Part shown: piece after piece, positions 63,101-64,000 of the stretch | Layout of the letters: every line of letters begins with the position of its first letter | Numbering within the stretch: the first letter of the stretch is position 1 | DNA from: Pirellulaceae bacterium | GTDB lineage: Bacteria > Planctomycetota > Planctomycetia > Pirellulales > Pirellulaceae | Reading direction: 5' to 3' | Length of the DNA: 64,000 nucleotides | Assembly: GCA_019636385.1 (NCBI GenBank) | Contig: JAHBXT010000002.1 | Coordinates: forward strand, 62,001-126,000 | Program-made: the position numbers and the translations under genes | Notes under the pieces: generated by a model | Databases searched by the model: none | What the model was told of the DNA's origin: nothing | What the model saw: only the letters and a program-made list of their open reading frames with translations

Positions 63101-64000
63101 CGGATACGTGCTTCATCGATACTTCGCGAAACACGCCACGACCTGCATAAAGTAACGATTTACGGTGTACGTCGGTGGCAAATATTTTAATTCTGGGCGC
63201 TCGATTCAGAGCCTCGAAGGCTTCGTGGAACAGAATTGCCAGAGAATAGGCCTCTTCTCCGGTGGCGCAGGCGGAAACCCAAATGCGAATCGTTCGTTCA
63301 GAGGGCAGGTGCTGGACTATTTCGGGAACAACGGTTAGTCGCAAATGTTCGAACGCTTCTTCGTCCCGAAAAAATTGAGTGACGCCAATCAACAGGTCTT
63401 GATACAGAGAATTCAGCTCCGCCTTGTCGCGACTGAGTCTCTGGAAGTAGCTGTCGATGTTGGGGGTATCTGACATAGCCACTCGCCGACTGATCCGTCG
63501 CTGGACGGTGGCCTCTTTATACGCCGAGAAGTCAAGGTCATACTCTCGCCGGAATAGATCGTAGATCGCCTCCTTCCCCTGAAGTCCCAGACTGGAATGC
63601 TCCTGCAGGTGAGAAGCCTCAAAACTTTTCTTACTTTCCGCAGGGCATTTCGCGTACCGAACCAGCATCGCACCCATGTCTTGGGGGGCGAGCACCAAAT
63701 CCACCATCCCCGTTCCCTGAGCGCTCAGTGGCATACCATCGAATTTTGCAGTTTTTTCGCTTTCGCAGATGACCAGCCCGCCTGCATGTGCGATATCCTT
63801 GATCCCTCGGGAACCGTCCGATCCACTGCCAGAGAGAATAATGCCTATGGAACGACTGCCATATTCTTGCGCCAGCGATTCAAAAAAACGATCGATGGGC
63901 AGCGCTAACCCTCGAATCACATCCTTGTCGATCAAACGCAATTTTCCCTCCGAGACGATTAGCTCCTTCTTCGGAGGCAGCAGGTATACGTGATTGGCTT
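60168..64000 (-). CDS. CheB-CheR-PAS-histidine kinase-receiver hybrid (5' end beyond window)
   Basis: At least 1276 residues visible. Order from the N-terminus: end of a CheB methylesterase domain ([40 protein letters not shown]); a CheR methyltransferase (~135-405: [33 protein letters not shown] site, [14 protein letters not shown]); a long heptad coil full of [16 protein letters not shown] repeats (~585-655); a PAS_10-like region; a PAS domain ([21 protein letters not shown]); HisKA ([21 protein letters not shown]); HATPase ([53 protein letters not shown]); and a C-terminal receiver ([21 protein letters not shown], Lys in LIKPVNP). The frame is open to base 64000. Methylation, sensing and phosphorelay functions sit in one chain. 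Confidence 0.92.
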   Translation of the reverse strand, partial: ANHVYLLPPKKELIVSEGKLRLIDKDVIRGLALPIDRFFESLAQEYGSRSIGIILSGSGSDGSRGIKDIAHAGGLVICESEKTAKFDGMPLSAQGTGMVDLVLAPQDMGAMLVRYAKCPAESKKSFEASHLQEHSSLGLQGKEAIYDLFRREYDLDFSAYKEATVQRRISRRVAMSDTPNIDSYFQRLSRDKAELNSLYQDLLIGVTQFFRDEEAFEHLRLTVVPEIVQHLPSERTIRIWVSACATGEEAYSLAILFHEAFEALNRAPRIKIFATDVHRKSLLYAGRGVFREVSMKHVSGERRQRYFIQNGEYFQIKNEIRELIVFAPHNLLRDAPFTDLDFVSCRNLLIYFRPEAQTKALSLFHFGLNTGGILFLGSSETPGEISSEFETIHERYKLYRKWRQVRLPAEIRLPAVRSPGLDNPVVASRSFSLIQTNRESGLLRTYDLLLDKFMPPSLLLSENRELIDCFGGAEKLLRLPERRPSLDVLDLVDLSLRTTLVGILQRVAKTDSLIRFSNVKVTAEQAQQTFNLSVEPLRNPLTQAIQYLLTFEPTSSVSPAPVQTATSSADAAQVSSAVMQQLEDDLRYTKDNLQATIEELETSNEELQATNEELVASNEELQSTNEELHSVNEELYSVNAEHQRKISELAEVNHDLHHLLENTDVATVFLDAELRIRKFTSRIRKIFDLIDQDVGRPISSFSHRIQLPNLVDRITYVREHGQVFESEVHTVDGGCYLLRILPHRINLQIDGVVIVLVDLAPLEDLRGRLRWMSAIVESTDDAIIGEDLDGNITSWNAGAERLYGYSAQEAIGRHVSFLVPSNRRAEIADYLEHVQKGESVRSFETLRLRRDGKAVHVSLTISAVRDAANRVLGVSKIARDVSERIEVEAQLREQAKQREKFLAMLSHELRNPLNAIVTASQLLTDPRSNAATHPQAISIIQRQSAMTASLLDDLLDVTRISLGKIELSRTTFNLVDLIETIRETTLPEITIHQSQLEFEVLDRALWVQADFARLVQVHVNLIHNAAKYSPPGSPIRVSMRADHGMAMITVCDEGSGISADFLPKIFEPFVQSDETLNRSEGGLGVGLTLVKTLVELHGGTIEAFSEGRNCGSTFIVRIPLLEAMNDRSKADHGLSNLTDGEPQTAAVSNPETKTRRIVLVEDIEDIREMLQAILELDGHRVITASDGELGLVAIMQHCPDIALIDIGLPGIDGYEVARRVKQNPDYAGVRLVALTGYGQQADIDLALQAGFDTHLIKPVNPKVLAAILSTQPMNQS

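Noticed and set aside
1..64000. CRISPR array or rRNA genes
   Set aside because: No regularly spaced direct repeats with spacers, and no rRNA-like sequence, were seen.

Overview
The window reads as a chromosomal segment of a planctomycete, most likely of the Pirellulaceae (Rhodopirellula/Blastopirellula type). Pointers are a DUF1501 protein with a PSD1-type cytochrome (PSCyt1-DUF1549-DUF1553), PEP-CTERM secreted proteins, Tat-exported Gfo/Idh oxidoreductase, moderate GC, and many planctomycete-type hypothetical proteins. A complete set of flagellar L/P-ring genes implies a diderm envelope. The assignment rests on gene content only; no 16S gene is present.

Layout. 1-5.9 kb: end of an HU-family protein gene, a PanE-like reductase, a tRNA-Met(CAT), AMP nucleosidase and a large TolB/M28/PDZ exopeptidase. 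6.1-11.6 kb: a leftward flagellar rod/ring operon flgF-flgG-flgA-flgH-flgI-flgJ(N). A strong sigma-54 promoter match lies just upstream but points rightward, to an orphan 78-aa gene. 12.2-16.1 kb: ArfB rescue factor and arginine genes argB-argD-argF. 16.1-19.5 kb: a bacterial pentameric ligand-gated ion channel homologue with an esterase, and a GlpT-type antiporter. 19.8-24.5 kb: Gfo/Idh oxidoreductase, a HEAT-repeat protein and a secreted protein of unknown function.

24.6-30.7 kb is a mobile-element graveyard: an apparently intact IS3-family element with a -1 frameshift signal, abutting the tail of another transposase; a frameshifted and nonsense-mutated DDE integrase; and a gutted ISAs1-type transposase. 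Two PEP-CTERM genes lie among them. 30.8-43.9 kb: a CBM9-like protein, a secreted protein with a duplicated domain, a DUF1501/PSD1 gene pair separated by a DUF433/DUF5615 toxin-antitoxin pair, an acyltransferase, a WG-repeat lipoprotein and small membrane or coiled-coil proteins. 44.4-46.2 kb: an ECF sigma factor joined, across an apparent frameshift, to a membrane-anchored glycine-repeat domain.

46.7-51 kb: a parallel beta-helix lipoprotein followed by two multihaem proteins of the SO2930/HNE_0200 type. 51.2-58 kb: an FadJ-like beta-oxidation enzyme, a sialidase/lactonase two-propeller fusion and an S8 protease with a PEP-CTERM-like end. 58.1-64 kb, all leftward: an enormous CheB/CheR/PAS/histidine-kinase/receiver hybrid (cut by the window end), then a CsrA-(His box)-receiver fusion, then NhaR. 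This order suggests a phosphorelay that ends on an RNA-binding translational regulator, and it is my best candidate for an interesting system.

Two dispersed repeat families occur three times each in intergenic space: a ~108-bp element with GGTGGG...CCCACC ends, and a ~57-bp interrupted palindrome with 22-bp arms. Function calls come from reading motifs in the translated sequence; no database search was run.
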